This document shows positions 21,720-33,408 of a DNA stretch of 64,000 bases, in pieces. The notes beneath the pieces are model-generated. The model ran no database searches and was not told the origin of the DNA. It saw only the letters and a program-made list of their open reading frames with translations. The translations under genes were made by a program, and so were the position numbers. The first letter of the stretch is position 1, and each line of letters begins with the position of its first letter. Location: NCBI GenBank assembly GCA_021234155.1, contig JAJEKV010000041.1, positions 9,321,018-9,385,017 of the forward strand. The letters are read 5' to 3'. This stretch comes from Isoetes taiwanensis (lineage: Eukaryota > Streptophyta > Lycopodiopsida > Isoetales > Isoetaceae).

Positions 21720-22905
21720 ACAATGGAAGAAAAGCTGCATGCACTAAAGAAGCGAGCACGGAAACGGAGGAGGGCTCCTCTCCCTCGAGCATGTCACGCA
21801 ATCAGAGAATATCTGAGCCTTGGAGGCAAAGTTGACAGCAGCAGGGATAGGTTGGCAAGTATGGAGGCACAAAGAGACACCCGATAACAAGAGCCATCCT
21901 CAAAAACAGTTGGTGAAGGAGAGAGAACGGATCTCCACATTAGAAGAGCAAAGCGGCCATTAAATGACCGCTTTGGGCTGGCCGACTTGAAGCTTGATCA
22001 AGCACGCGGGTATTGTCGCCGCTTAAGAAGTGAATTCATGGCAACATCTCAAACACCGAATGAGGTTACCCAAATGGATTGATAGGATCCATCGGCAGTG
22101 ACGATGAGATATCACAACTACGAGAGAGAGCTTCGAGCAAGCGGTGGAAACAGATTACACAGTTGGCTACTGCAAGCGCCCGTCTTGCGGACCATGAAGC
22201 TAGAATGCATCAGATGCAAGCAAGGTTGGACACCCTAGAAAAGAGACAACCGTATGACAAAGAAGCAAAGACCCGTGCTCGGCCCTAGAGAAGAGGATGG
22301 CCGAAGTTTCACCGAGATGTATGATCTCCCACGGAGATGAAACGAGCGAATCTTGCCCGAGGCGATCAACAAGTCGCCCAATGCCGGAGGCAGAGGTGGC
22401 CCAGGGAATCAGGCAGGTCCTTCGCGAGGAGCAGGATCGCCAATCCCGTCGGCTGAACCTCATTGTCCGGGGCTTGCCTGAAGATCATGGGGAAGATCCG
22501 GCCCGAAGCTTAATGCCCTGGTGCTGGACAGACTACAACTGCAGTATTTGGGGTGAGAAACCCGACCCGAGTCGGGGGGCCAAACATGAGACCCCGACTG
22601 GTCAAATTCACAGTAGTTGGACCAGGCATCCAAGACTCTATTGCTGCAACGCCAGCCGGGTGAAGGGGACATCAATATACTTGGACACGATCTTACTCGG
22701 TGCAACAAAAGGAGAGACGAGAGGAGTTCACAAAAATCGTGCAAGTCGACAAAGGGGGGGATCGGCGGAGCTTGGTTAATGGCAAGATGAAGGTGTTTGT
22801 ACCTCCGCGCAACAAGATGCTTGAGAGGCCCAAGCGATGGGGCCGGGGACATCTAGACCTTTCACCTCAGGAGCGGCAAACCCGGATGCAACAACCAGGA
22901 CCCGA
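21720..22905 (+). pseudogene. LINE ORF1-like protein
   Basis: The frames give a coiled-coil-like stretch (22079-22288, rich in Q, E, R and L), then RRLNLIVRGLPEDHGEDP near 22445-22500, the hallmark of the RNA-binding domain in L1-type ORF1 proteins, then a QQKERREEFTKIVQ segment (22700-22745) typical of its end. ORF1 proteins coat the LINE RNA and act as chaperones. At least three frame changes break it. Confidence 0.7.
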
Positions 22906-22989
22906 TTAACAGGGCACCACTGAACGGCCCCTGCAACCTCCTCGGGAGCTGGTGCAGGACAACCGCCACAGGCAGCATAGGGACAGTGT

Positions 22990-24221
22990 CTTCGACTTGT
23001 ATCATGGAACTGTAGGGGATTCCCCTGGAAGAAGGGCAGTGGCCTTGTTGGGATCGCTACAGGTATGGACATCATCTTCTTGCAAGAGACATGGGAATAT
23101 CGTGGGCATCAGCTGCCGGACATCCCGGGATACCAGTGCTTCTCGCTCGCTAATGCGCGCCATGGCAAGCGAGGATATGGAGGGGTGGCATGCTACTTCA
23201 AAGATGCTATAGCAGCCACGGTCTCGCTCCACAAGGCTGACAGACTTAACCGCTACCTGTGGGTGAGAATACTGGAGCCTCAGCATCGTCCATTATTTAT
23301 TGCATGCTGTTATATACCCCATGCAGCCTCTAAGTTCTACCAGGTCCAGGAGGCAGACACGGATGTACAAATGCCTTATAGAGATCTGTATGATGACATA
23401 GAGCAATATCGCCAGCAAGGGCATGTGCTCTTGTTAGGAGATTTCAATGCCCGCACCGCATTGCCGCTGTCCGGTTACCTTCGAGGAGAGGCCGATTCGA
23501 CCCACTCGGCTTGAAAACAAATGCACCCCAACATGCCGGCATACTCAAGATCTGATCCAACGCCTTTGGAAGGGAGTTGGTTCAACTCTGTCAGGTCTTT
23601 GACATGGTAGTGTGCAATGGTATGATCAGATGGCCGCAATCAGGGGGTTTTACTTGCAAGAGCGATAGACATGATGGTGGAGCTAGCGTGGTAGACTATC
23701 TCCTTGCTCCAGTGGTAGGACTTCACATGATCAGCGAGCTCTCAATTGGCACACGAACAGGAGATGAGGAGGCTTTGTCGGACCACTATCCACTTTATGT
23801 CACTTTGGATTGGGAGCACTCAGTAGCGCAATCACAGAGTAGAAACCATCAGGGGTTGAGATACATCCCCGACTATCGAAAGCAAGCAGAATATGAGTCT
23901 GTGTTGGAACGTGAACTGCAGGGGATTGATGCCCTTTGCACGTTACATGATAGGTGGGAATGGCTTGTAAATGCCTTACTCACAGCAGCTAGTGCATGCT
24001 TTGCAGCGAGGGATCGCTCGCGAATGGACACTGCGCAGTTCCCTCAGAATCCCTGGTTTGACGCTGAGTGCAAGGCTCTAAAGACCCAACTACGCCTCGT
24101 CTCAGATCCACAATTGCGGCAGCAGGCCATTCAGGACTATAGAGCATTCTTGAAATCCAAAAAGCATGCGTACATTGCAGACCATCAGCAGCGCATGTTT
24201 GATTTGTTGATGATCGAGTAG
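22990..24221 (+). pseudogene. LINE APE endonuclease and linker
   Basis: 22990-23514 is one open frame with the APE motifs VSWNCRG, IIFLQETWE, GYGGVACYF and LLLGDFNART. After one frameshift, 23577-24221 continues with VVCNGMIRWP, SVVDYLLAP and the catalytic SDHYPL. This domain nicks the target DNA to prime reverse transcription. The essential Asn, Glu, Asp and His motifs are all readable, so inactivation comes from frame breaks and not from active-site loss. The last part (WFDAECKALK) is the linker to the reverse transcriptase. Confidence 0.85.
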
Positions 24222-24228
24222 AAAGCCT

Positions 24229-26200
24229 TACGGCGTGGGGTGTTGTACAAGAGGCATCAACCACCCGCAATATTACCGTGACCGGTGGATGCATCGCTTG
24301 GAGGAGCCGTATGATCCCCGGGAGCAACCGCCGGGTTCCCGTCGTGTAGGTAGGAGAAATGCTGCAGCTCACGGAGGAAGACATCCAACAGGGCCTTAGA
24401 CACCTGGCTAATGGCAAAGCGAAGGACTTGCAGGGACTTCAAGCCGAGTTATTGAAATGGGGTGGGCCAGCTTTGCTAGGGCCTCGGCGGCCAATGATTA
24501 TTAACCGTGGCCATAAGGGAGGGCCTCCCGGAGAGTGGATGGTTAGCAAGGTCACCCCAATTCATAAGGCAGGTAACATGGATGATTCGGCCAAACTACC
24601 GCATGATCATGGTGAGCCCATTACTGCGCAAAGCTTTTAGCGGTGTGGTGGAGAAGAAGTTAACTTCGATTGGGGAAGGCGGAGTGCGTCTTGATTGGCG
24701 GTGAGGGTTTTAGCCTGCCCACTCCCTGTCGACCATATATTCACTCTCGAGAATCCTTATGGAAGCTACTCGCAATGCGCTGCGTGACTGTACTCTCGTG
24801 TGGTCGTAGATTTCAAGGCGGCATATGATCTGGTCCCTCGGGACTGTTGTTGTGGCGGCATTTTGCGGTATTTGCATACCCCAGGACTTACAAAATGTCA
24901 TCTATAGACTCTATGATGGGATATATCTTTTGCATTGCCCTGCATCGGATCAAAGTTGCTAGCACCATAGGGGTTATCTGGGGATGTCCGTTATCTCCAA
25001 CGCTCTTTGGTCTCTACATTGACAAGTTGGAGACTTGGATGCAAGAACATGGGGGGCGGTGGCCCACGACTACCGTGAGGGCATACGGTATAAGGCAATT
25101 GCTCTATCACGCGATGATGTAGACTTGCTATCCCATACAGCCGAGGAGTATCAAAGGCGGCATTTGGGCGCTCTTAGTGGGTTACGTGACACAACAGGAA
25201 TGACGGTGAACCCGCGAAAACTAAGCTCCCCGGCAGTCCTCTCCTCAAAACATGATATCCCGGATCTCTATTACGGGAGGGGTAAGGTGGATGTTGTAAG
25301 GACCTTCAAGTATCACGGGAATCGACTTTTTGCGCTAGCATGTTATGGGATGACCGTGTGGAAAGACGGGTCAGCGGGGGATGGAAAGCCCCATATGCTA
25401 TCGCGAGAATAGCTGCTATAGAATAGACCTATGTGGCGGGCACGTAGAGCACACACTGCTCGAGCACTTTCGTTGAACCGGCATTGTTGTATGGGGTAGA
25501 GGTCAGGGTCCAAAGAATTAGCAAGAACACACAGGATAAGCTAGAGAGGGTGCAAAAGGCCTTCTTAACATACGATCTAGGTATCAAGGACCGCGGTGCC
25601 TTATCAGATTTTGCTATATGAGGCGGGGTTACCCCCGCAACATTCCGCTATCTTGTGAGACATCTTGCATATTTCCACAAGGTCACCAGCATGGATGCAC
25701 AACGTCTTCCCCCGAGGGCTTTGTTATTGGCACAAGAGCCACAACGACTGAAGAGGGTATGGCAGGAGCACTGTCAGGGGTGGTTCGCAACGTGGTCTAT
25801 AGACTACCAGCAGATTGTGGCTATGCGATGCCCGAGGGACAGTTTTACACACTGAATGGCGCTTTGCCACCACTACGTGGGATGCAACCACTGCGTGCAA
25901 AGCCTAAAACGAGCACTACCACACGCAGTTAATCCAACACCGGAACATGGCCCACACCAAGTGCCAGAAAGCGCATATATCTATGAAGAAACGGAGAGCT
26001 ATTGCCTCCGCGTGAGGACGGGTCCCATCATCTCGAATTGAAACAGTCGTTGGATTTGGAGGGCGAGAATCCCGGCATGAGAGAATATGCCGGTGTTGCC
26101 ACATGCGGACGATGAGGATGAGCACCATGCTCGCAAGAGTGTCCGGCATATACGCATATCCGAGCAACACATGCTGATCTTAGATGCTCTGAGGCACCGC
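24229..26200 (+). pseudogene. LINE reverse transcriptase and C-terminal region
   Basis: In pieces: LTEEDIQQGLRHLANGKAKD (24365), WMVSKVTPIHKAG (24538), a GCPLSPTLFGLYIDKLE motif B (24984-25035), a DDVDLLSHT motif C (25112-25140) and thumb sequence GMTVNPRK. The C-terminal part (25600-26200) matches the family only in fragments, with a decayed zinc-knuckle region. Frameshifts are frequent. Confidence 0.8.
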
Positions 26201-26665
26201 TGCATCAATTGCTGGCATCGCCAATGGTTGCACGTCTCGCATCCTACATTTTGCAAGTCTCTACCATTAGAGAATCCCTTACAGGACAAGGGATCTGAGA
26301 GCCTACTACCAGGGTTTTTCCTCCCATGTGGGGGTTTTTTCATCCCAGTAGTAGGGACACATTGTATAGTAGCATTTGTCTTTTTGGTGTGGTTTTATCT
26401 GCTTTGTGTACTGCATGTACCGTCTCATAGGTCAAGTTTGGCCTCCGCGGACGTTAAAATATACTTCCTTCCTTCCTTTCTTCCTTCCTTTAATATTAAG
26501 TTAAGCCTTAAATTCGAATTAGGGTTTAGGGTTAGGTTTCTAACTTAATAATTAATAATTAACATAGCTAACCTTAGCTTATGAATAATTAATATGCCAT
26601 TAATTATTCATAGTGGCACATCATGTATAAACTTAAAAAGGCATATAAATACGTGGAACGTTACA

Positions 26666-26678
26666 TTCTCCCCACCTT
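26666..26678 (-). promoter_or_regulatory. polypurine tract of the minus-strand LTR element
   Basis: Read on the minus strand, AAGGTGGGGAGAA directly precedes the TGTAACG start of the LTR. This is the common Gypsy arrangement in plants. Confidence 0.65.
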
Positions 26679-26917
26679 GAAAATGATGTTGTCCTGAGCA
26701 TCAAGATTGTTCCAAATGTAACTCGAAAATTATAAGTCATAGAAAAGTTATCATGTTCAAAGTGATCAAGTTTGAAATGACGTGTAATGTGCAATTCATA
26801 ACTGTATGAGGGTTGAACGGCAATTAGTTTGAGCAACGTTATATATAAGGAAACATACTGTTACATTCGGGGTGATGAGTCCCGCAATGGTTGAAACTCT
26901 TCTAGAATCCATGACTA
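26679..26917. other. remnant beside the LTR, nothing coding recognised
   Basis: This should be internal sequence of the minus-strand LTR element, but no integrase or other pol domain is readable. The element is truncated, rearranged or non-coding here. Confidence 0.3.
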
Positions 26918-26925
26918 GTACAAAC
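26918..26925. repeat. 8-base target duplication, left (GTACAAAC)
   Basis: The identical 8 bases follow the element at 28401-28408. Eight bases is the size made by hAT transposases. Confidence 0.8.
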
Positions 26926-27202
26926 CATAGTTAGCAAAAATGGCCGTATTTTACGTATAATACGGAAAATATGGATTTAAAAAAAAACCGTATAAAATAT
27001 GAACAACGGTTCCTTGCAAAAACGGAAACCAAATATGCCGTTGTTTTTATGCAATATGCCGTATCAGTCGTTTTTGGTAAACATCACCTGACCAATATAC
27101 AGAACACAGTGTTCGTGTTCATTTCATCCCCTGCTAAACACAGACCTAAGAACCATGGCATGGAGCGATTGCGGCGTTGGATAGAGCTGAGAGGTCGGAT
27201 TT

Positions 27203-27592
27203 GTGAGTGAGGTCGGATTTGTGAGGCGCGAGGAGAACCTTGTGGTAGAGCAACTTGCTTCTAGTTTGAGGACTTGTGTCATCCGCCAAGACCTTTCTGC
27301 TGCCAAGGCGCTTCATCACCAAATTTCACAAGGTAAACTGAAGAAAAATACCTACTTAACAAACCTTATTATAGAAACGTATGCCAAATTCGGAGATTTA
27401 GAAGATGCTAGATCAGTATTTGATAACATGCGCAAGAAGAATAGTTTTTCTTGGAATATTATGAACTCAGCTTATGCTCAGCATGGCAAAATCAAGCAGG
27501 CAGAAGATTTATTTGAAAACATGCAAGACAGAACTATTATTACTTGGAATACTATGAGGCTATTCATAGTTTTCAAGGAATGCCGGAAATGA
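27203..27592 (+). pseudogene. PPR fragment captured in the hAT-like element
   Basis: The frame shows the start of a PLS-type pentatricopeptide protein: SSLRTCVIRQDLSAAKALHH, then NLIIETYAKFGDLEDARSVF, NSFSWNIMNSAYAQHGKIKQ and TIITWNTM. That is about three repeats in 129 codons, whereas functional members have ten or more plus C-terminal domains. It stops at 27590 and is followed within about 60 bases by subtilase sequence. It has no clear transit peptide. Expression as a chimera is possible but unproved. Confidence 0.8.
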
Positions 27593-27629
27593 TGCAGGGC
27601 AACTTGTACTACCTGCAAATGTGCACATT

Positions 27630-28110
27630 CTGACATTGTTGCCGGCATTATTCAAGCTGTGGAAGATGGGGTAGATGTTATTCTATCTCGTTAGGAACTG
27701 TGGCTAGTTTGGATCCAAATTTCGACCAAGACCCCACAGCAATTGCGCTGTTTTCTGCTTCCAAACATGGCATCTTCATCTCAGCTTCTGCTGGAAACAA
27801 TGGACCAGCTCTTGGCACTGTTACAAATGTTGCCCCTTGGATTACAACCGTGGGAGCTAGCACCATAGATAGAACTTTTCCTGCAATGGTTGAGCTTGGA
27901 AATGGTATGGCTTTCCAAGGCCAGACCTTCACCAGTTCTCCAATATCTCAGGCCTCACTTATACCACTTGTTTATCTGGAAGAATGCCTGCCTAATTATC
28001 CAAACAGCAGCATAGTTAGAGGCAAGATCGTGGTATGTGAGCTAAAAGGTTGGTATGTTACAGAAGGAATTGCAGTCTCAAAAGCAGGAGGGAAACTGCA
28101 GAGGCTGTGA
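27630..28110 (+). pseudogene. subtilase (S8 serine protease) fragment
   Basis: DIVAGIIQAVEDGVDV (27636-27680) leads, after a one-base shift, into SISLGT and a 136-codon frame. That frame carries IFISASAGNNGPALGTVTNV, the region with the oxyanion-hole Asn, and then the start of the protease-associated domain (RGKIVVCEL). Plant subtilases are secreted proteases of about 750 residues. The pro-domain, the catalytic Asp and His and the catalytic Ser region are all missing, so the piece cannot be active. It lies inside the hAT-like element. Confidence 0.88.
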
Positions 28111-28409
28111 ACAGCTATTGAATTCTTTATTGAACTATTTTCTTTATGTGTTCTAAAAACTACTATGTTATTTTCATATAACTTAAACTTGTGTTTTATT
28201 TGAACATTTCTATATGTTTTAAAGCCTAATCTATAATATATTTGGAATCTCACGTACAAAATATGTTGTTCATTCTTAAAAGCACAGTTCTGTTCGTTTT
28301 GAGTACTTTGCCGTATTTTTCGTATCCATATTTCGTATTCCGTAGTTGTTTTTTTTTTGGCATGCCGTATCGTATTTCGTATCCGTATTTGGTAACTATG
28401 GTACAAACT

Positions 28410-29140
28410 CATTCTAATCATATTAACACCTGTCTATATGTGTATTATAGTGTGCCTTCACTTTAGAATTTGTTTTATTACAGTCTGCCCTAATTCAATT
28501 TTGTACCAAAATTTTGTTTTCTTATTTCGTTACAGTTTTAACAAGTCATATATTGCTATCCTCAGTGTTTTACATGCCATCACATTTATACTTATCCTTT
28601 AATACAATTATATATTGTATTGTATCTCACATTTTTACATATATACTTTAATATTAATTACACACACACGTTCTTCATCATTTATTATTCATAACTTTTT
28701 TTATAATCATAATCTAAGTCTCGTTATTCCTTCAATAGTTTGTGTAACACATAGATAATTATCTCATTTTATTATATTTGACTATGTGTTTAAATGCATT
28801 TCTCCTTTTGATTACCTTTAATGTACTCACACTCTCTATCTTTACCATAGTTTACATTCACATGAACTGCCTTTCTCGACTCGCGAGTCGAGAAAGGCCC
28901 TAAAATAAGAAATAAAAAATAAAAAATATACTTGAAAAAAAATAAAAAATAAAACGTCTTTTTCTCCCCTCTTTTTTTTTTTTTCTGAGTTACATTTCTT
29001 CCTTCATGAGTTGAAAAGGGCCCTCGGACACAAGGTGTTTCACTCTAAGTTGCCTTTCTCAACTCGCCCTCAGACCTGCGTTTTTTTTTCAGAAATGGCC
29101 CTCACAACTGGTTTTTCTTATTTGTATTGTCTGTAGCATC
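28410..29140. other. AT-rich, no gene
   Basis: Low-complexity A/T-rich DNA with poly-A and poly-T runs. Apart from the palindrome listed separately, I see no feature. Confidence 0.4.
28869..28898. repeat. perfect 30-base palindrome
   Basis: A left half GCCTTTCTCGACTCG is followed directly by its exact reverse complement. Half-like versions (CTTTCTCAACTCGCC, CCTTCTCGACTCGC) occur singly near 29051 and 29767, so the arm belongs to a local repeated phrase. Confidence 0.9.
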
Positions 29141-29142
29141 AT

Positions 29143-29370
29143 TTGACTAACTTGATTTTGTCTTTTCCACTCCAGATCGCGAACAGAAAGGACATGATCG
29201 AGAGCAATGGAAAGGCCCGTTCATTGAAGAAAGAGGATGAGAAGAGGTTGGTAACATGGGTTGGACAGGCCAACATGTTTCCATTCTCTTCAAGTTGCTC
29301 TCGTGGCTTGGAACACCTCGGACCTTGCTCCGCACATTGCCCGGGGGATTCACCTTTCATTAGCGTATAA
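29143..29370 (+). other. unrecognised 75-codon frame
   Basis: An open frame without a recognisable domain and with an overlapping antisense frame of similar length. I cannot tell it from chance. The following 29380-30000 holds short poly-A runs only. Confidence 0.15.
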
Positions 29371-30019
29371 CCCATGAGAGTTCAATGGAGGGGTGTTTTT
29401 TGGACCATTTGCGTACGTATACTTAGGGATTAGGGGTGTTTTTAGGCACTGATCTAGAGCAATAATACACATAGGGGTCAAATTGCCTTTTAAAAATATG
29501 TATACAAGGGGGGTTTTTTGCTACCCTCTGAACGCAGGTGCCATACCCCCTTTATGTATAAGTGCATCCCCCGGGGCACATTGTTCCCAGTAGGTGGCCC
29601 ATGTGCGAAGATGATGTAATAGTTGTAACAGCCCCACCATCATGGTCTCTTCAACCACTGTAAAATACAATGTAATGAAATTATTTATGAAAAAAAAAAT
29701 CAGGGCAAATTAGCACTTTGTTTTATATAGAGAAAGCATTTTCATTAGTTTTAGCTGTGCTCTTTACCTTCTCGACTCGCTAACCAAGAAAAATAGACCA
29801 CGTAATTTTCCTTAACACTTATTTTGCACAGGAAAAAAAGCACCTTCCAAAGCAATAAAGGGGTTTCAAAAGTTTCGCACGTCCTTTTTGTGTAAAATAA
29901 CAAAGTTCAAAAAAAAAGAGAATCGCAAGAGTGATTGTGTTTGGGGCACAAAACTGATCATTTAAAGTTCTATTATCAAGATGAACTTGTAGAAATTACC
30001 AATAGCTAAAGTACCCTAG

Positions 30020-30370
30020 AATATTAGTGGATAAGAGTCCAAATATGTACCAAGCAGTGAAGCAAAACATAAACAGTGGCCTCAAAGCACTGCATGCAAT
30101 GCAATGTAAATGTGCCAAAGCAGAGATATGGAATTTTAGCTTGAAAAAAATGCTTTATATAACACTGATGCAATCTATGGTTTTATATGGATGTGAAATA
30201 TGGGGTCCTGGATTGGATTGGAGACTTGAAAAAAGGCTGAGAAAGTTCAAAAGAAATTCTTTCGGTTTGAACTTGGAACAAAAATACAAACTTCCTATGG
30301 TATAATGTTAGTGGAATGTGGAATGCTCACATTGAAGACAGAGGCACTTTGCCGACTCAATTGTATCAGT
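30020..30370 (+). pseudogene. LINE (family 2) fragment, post-RT region
   Basis: The frame 30027-30305 contains MVLYGCEIWGPGLDWRLEKR followed by LRKFKR, the thumb/connector region just after the reverse transcriptase core. It matches the same region of the LINE at 51981-54918 (VVLYGCETWGPGLS). Severely truncated at both ends. Confidence 0.8.
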
Positions 30371-31890
30371 TGTCCCAATGGACATTCAACTTTTGGGATT
30401 CATTCAACTATTGGGGTTCAAAATAACTGACATAAAGCATCAACATCACTAATACAAACTATTCCACATATATTTTCCTTTTGTTCTCCCCCTCCAACAT
30501 GTTTTCTTTTCTATTGCTATGGCTCAGAGCCTATTGCTCTCGATGGAGTTACAAAATTTATTCAAAACCTTTGCCTCAAGCTTGCACTTTTGCCCCTTCT
30601 TTTTTTTGCAGGATGCTTTTCAATTTTTAATCAACAGAATCTGAGACTGTAAATCTGGTCTCTGTAACTATAGTACTTACTATTAATTACCTGAACAAAA
30701 GTAATTACCTAAATGTTGAAGGTAATCATGCACACCTTCAACCTCACTGGTACAGGCCCTCCAGGTTGCTTGAGGCAACCACTCTGTGCCAAGTAATTGC
30801 TAAAGTAGAGCTCAAATATCAAGTTAACACTGCTTTTCCAAAACAGAAAAATAGTGGTCTTAGTAAAATTGGTGCCAAATAGTTGTGGAAACGAATTTTA
30901 ACAGCAAACCAATTCCTAGAGTTGCTTAACTATGCTAAGTTCCCACTTGCAAAAGTCATAGTCAAATGTCCAACGAGAATTGTTCAAAAAAGACAGTCCT
31001 GACCAAGTCAAAATAAAGTCAATAGCCCTGGTAGGGAGCTAATTTATGCAGGTAGTAATTTATGGATCATTTTGAACTTTTATAAGTTTGTATAATCTCT
31101 AGCAACTCTGTGAGCTCTATGCATGTGGTTTCTGATTGGATCGCTCACACCTTTGGTTCAAGAGATCAATTTACGTCCTGACAGATTAGTTTGCTCAAGA
31201 ACAACAATGAGATATTTTTTCCAGAATAGATTTTTAGCTATCTTTAGTGGGTTTTCTCAACTAATAGCATGCCGCTAGGCTGCATGCATCAATTGAACAA
31301 CCACAAAATATTTATTTAGGAATAGCCTTGCTATAAGAAGATGATTAATGTGCCATAACCTGATGGACGTGTGAATATTTTGTATTTTGCAGGAGAAATT
31401 AGAGTAGCAGAGAGTGCTGAGTACTACACTTGACACAGGGATCACTAGTAGGGACTACCCTTTTAGGAAAACTTTTCTTTGGAAAATGCAATATTGTCTT
31501 AGATCAAACTAATTTAATGCACTTAAAAACACAATTTCTTACCAAGTACGAATTTTCTCTTTCTCAAACATCATATAAAAGTTGTACAATATTTCCCAAG
31601 CTCTAGGTCTTGGGCACAGAAACAAAATTCACATAATCAAGTCAAATATGTAGCACTATAACAGGGGGTTAATTTTGTATTTTTGTACGCTTTTCACTAA
31701 GGTTTTGCTATGATTTTGTGGTGTATTTCAATTGATGTACTAATGCGTACATCTAGAGTGCGCATACGCTTTCATTATTTTTTATGGCACTTAGACAATG
31801 GTTTAACCCCTTGAAAAAAAAAAATTTTGTAATATGGCATGCAAGGCTCGGGAACTCTGCATTACTTTAGGGTTCTCTAGAATGTAGCTT
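30370..31890. other. nothing recognised
   Basis: Unique-looking AT-rich DNA with no frame, repeat or structural signal I can support. Confidence 0.4.
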
Positions 31891-33360
31891 CCCCGACCCT
31901 ATAATTCGACGCTGTGCCCTCTCGAATCGTCTGCCGTTTCTTCGATCTGCGATAGAACTTTTTCGCTTTGGTTCCTCCGTGTTTGCTCTCTTGCCCGCTT
32001 TGAGGCGTTTATTGCGGGGTTTGGTTGTCTTGAGCCGTTATCTCGCTCCATTTTGTCTTCGGCTATATCAAAGGAGTTATGGCGCGTTGTTGCGGGGTTC
32101 TTGGTCTCGAGCACTAGTCTTCAAGCATCTTGTTTTAGCCTCTGGTTATCAACGGCCATCATAGGTTTTCCCCGTAAGATTATTTTACGGGCTCTGCTAT
32201 TCCGGTCCGAAGGGCTTCACCATGTTTTATCCTTTAAGTTTTTCCTCTAGCAATGGTGGCTCCATAGCGGTTTCAAGAATGGCGTAAACCATGGAGGGAT
32301 TGGACGAGTTGTAGAAGAAAGAATTAGGTTGCATAGGTTCTCGAGATCGATTTTCATGGAGTGGGAATTCTTCACTTTCGTCCTAAGACGATCATCTGCA
32401 CTTATGAAACCGTAAGTCCTTTTTGTTACATTTCAAGATTTCATCCAAAGTTCTAGGTCTCCAAATTTGCTGAAAAGATGCATCACAAACAGATTCCGAT
32501 GGCATTTCAATGTATATTTTCTCTATCTGGGCAAGACTACGAATTTGGCATCTATTTAAGGGCTAGTTAAATTGTATGAACAAAGGGCTTTGGTTAAAAA
32601 GCTTCACAAGTGATTTTTCCCCGCTTGTAGTGATGCTCTTATGCAATTGGCACAAAGCTTCCAAATCGGCAGTGTAAGAAGGTACATGGTTTTTTCTCAC
32701 AGCAATCATTCATCCTCCAAGAATGGCCATCTATCTTTTAAAAACTTAGTAACAGACCTGCAGCCATGCATTGCATCATGCATTGGATCTCATTGGAGTT
32801 GAATTTTGCAGAGCTAGTGGGTAAGCACCATCTAAGTTACCCTTTTGAAAGCGTCTACCTGGAAGACCTCTATATGAGATTAGACAATGTTCATGCACCA
32901 ATTTTCCTTAAGTCTTTTGAATGATCAATTCCATTTGGAAGATGCGTGACTGGTCTACCCGACAAATTGAAGTCCTTTGTATTTCCGGTGGCTCAGAACA
33001 AATTGAAGCCTCTAATTGATTACATGGTTGGAGAAGCCATGGATTCGTCCGGTGTACTGAACTGGAGTGGTTTAGGATGACACATTTATTTATACGATAA
33101 AATTGCATTCACAAGAGATTGTTAGCTATTAACACTTATGCATATCATATTAGCAAGTCTACCTTGGCTCAATCCATATCATATGCGTGCAGGGAGCAGA
33201 TAAGAGACGCTGTAAATAAGAGGAGCTGCATAAATAGAAGCTTTCCTTCCTTTGTTGCTTGTTTCCTCGTTTTCTTTCTGTTTGTTCCACTTTCTTCCGT
33301 TTCGTTTATTCTTTTATTAATATTCGGCTTGCCCCATACCTAGTTGGAATTATCTTTGCT
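31890..33360. other. unrecognised, locally GC-richer
   Basis: 31890-32420 is less AT-rich than its surroundings and carries overlapping 60-70 codon frames on both strands. None matches a family. A donor-like CCGTAAGTCC lies near 32410. Could be the 5' end of an unidentified gene or an LTR. Confidence 0.2.
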
Positions 33361-33408
33361 CTAAAGTAAAAAATGTAGCCGCTTTTCCTTGCAATGTTGC
33401 CATAGCTA

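Larger units (their letters stand above)
21314..26488 (+). mobile_element. LINE (family 1), nearly full length, decayed
   Basis: A 5.2 kb non-LTR retrotransposon, bounded by a 9-base duplication and ending in a (CTTC)n tail (26464-26488). In order it holds a 5' leader (21314-21720), an ORF1-type protein (about 21720-22905), an APE-type endonuclease (22990-23860), a linker, a reverse transcriptase (24230-25400) and a cysteine/histidine-rich C-terminus (to about 26200). Just before the tail it carries GGCCTCCGCGGACG, like the other family members. Many frameshifts and stops mean that no protein is intact. It lies inside the minus-strand LTR, so it inserted later. Confidence 0.88.
20045..26665 (-). 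repeat. 3' LTR of a minus-strand LTR element, split by a LINE
   Basis: On the minus strand the LTR starts TGTAACGTTCC at 26665 and ends GGGGAGCGTCACA at 20045, giving inverted TGTNACG/CGTNACA ends. The LTR DNA is 20045-21313 plus 26498-26665, about 1.44 kb; everything between belongs to the LINE and its target duplication. The internal region of the element would lie to the right of 26665. Frames inside the left part are not recognisable proteins. Confidence 0.65.
26926..28400. mobile_element. non-autonomous hAT-like element carrying gene fragments
   Basis: The left end reads CATAGTTAGCAAAAATGG. The reverse complement of the right end reads CATAGTTACCAAATACGG. Both ends continue into A- and ATACGG-rich subterminal sequence (to about 27000 and from about 28300). 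The flanks carry a perfect 8-base duplication. Inside are a PPR fragment and a subtilase fragment in the same direction, and no transposase. This is the Pack-TYPE arrangement, where a DNA transposon has captured host gene pieces. An alternative is two sequential insertions in an older element. Confidence 0.78.

Noticed and set aside
23989-24417. 142-codon minus-strand ORF
   Set aside because: Antisense shadow of the LINE endonuclease/linker.
26520-26540. Telomere-like TTTAGGGTTAGG
   Set aside because: Only about two units inside an LTR remnant; no array, so not a telomeric or interstitial telomere tract worth calling.
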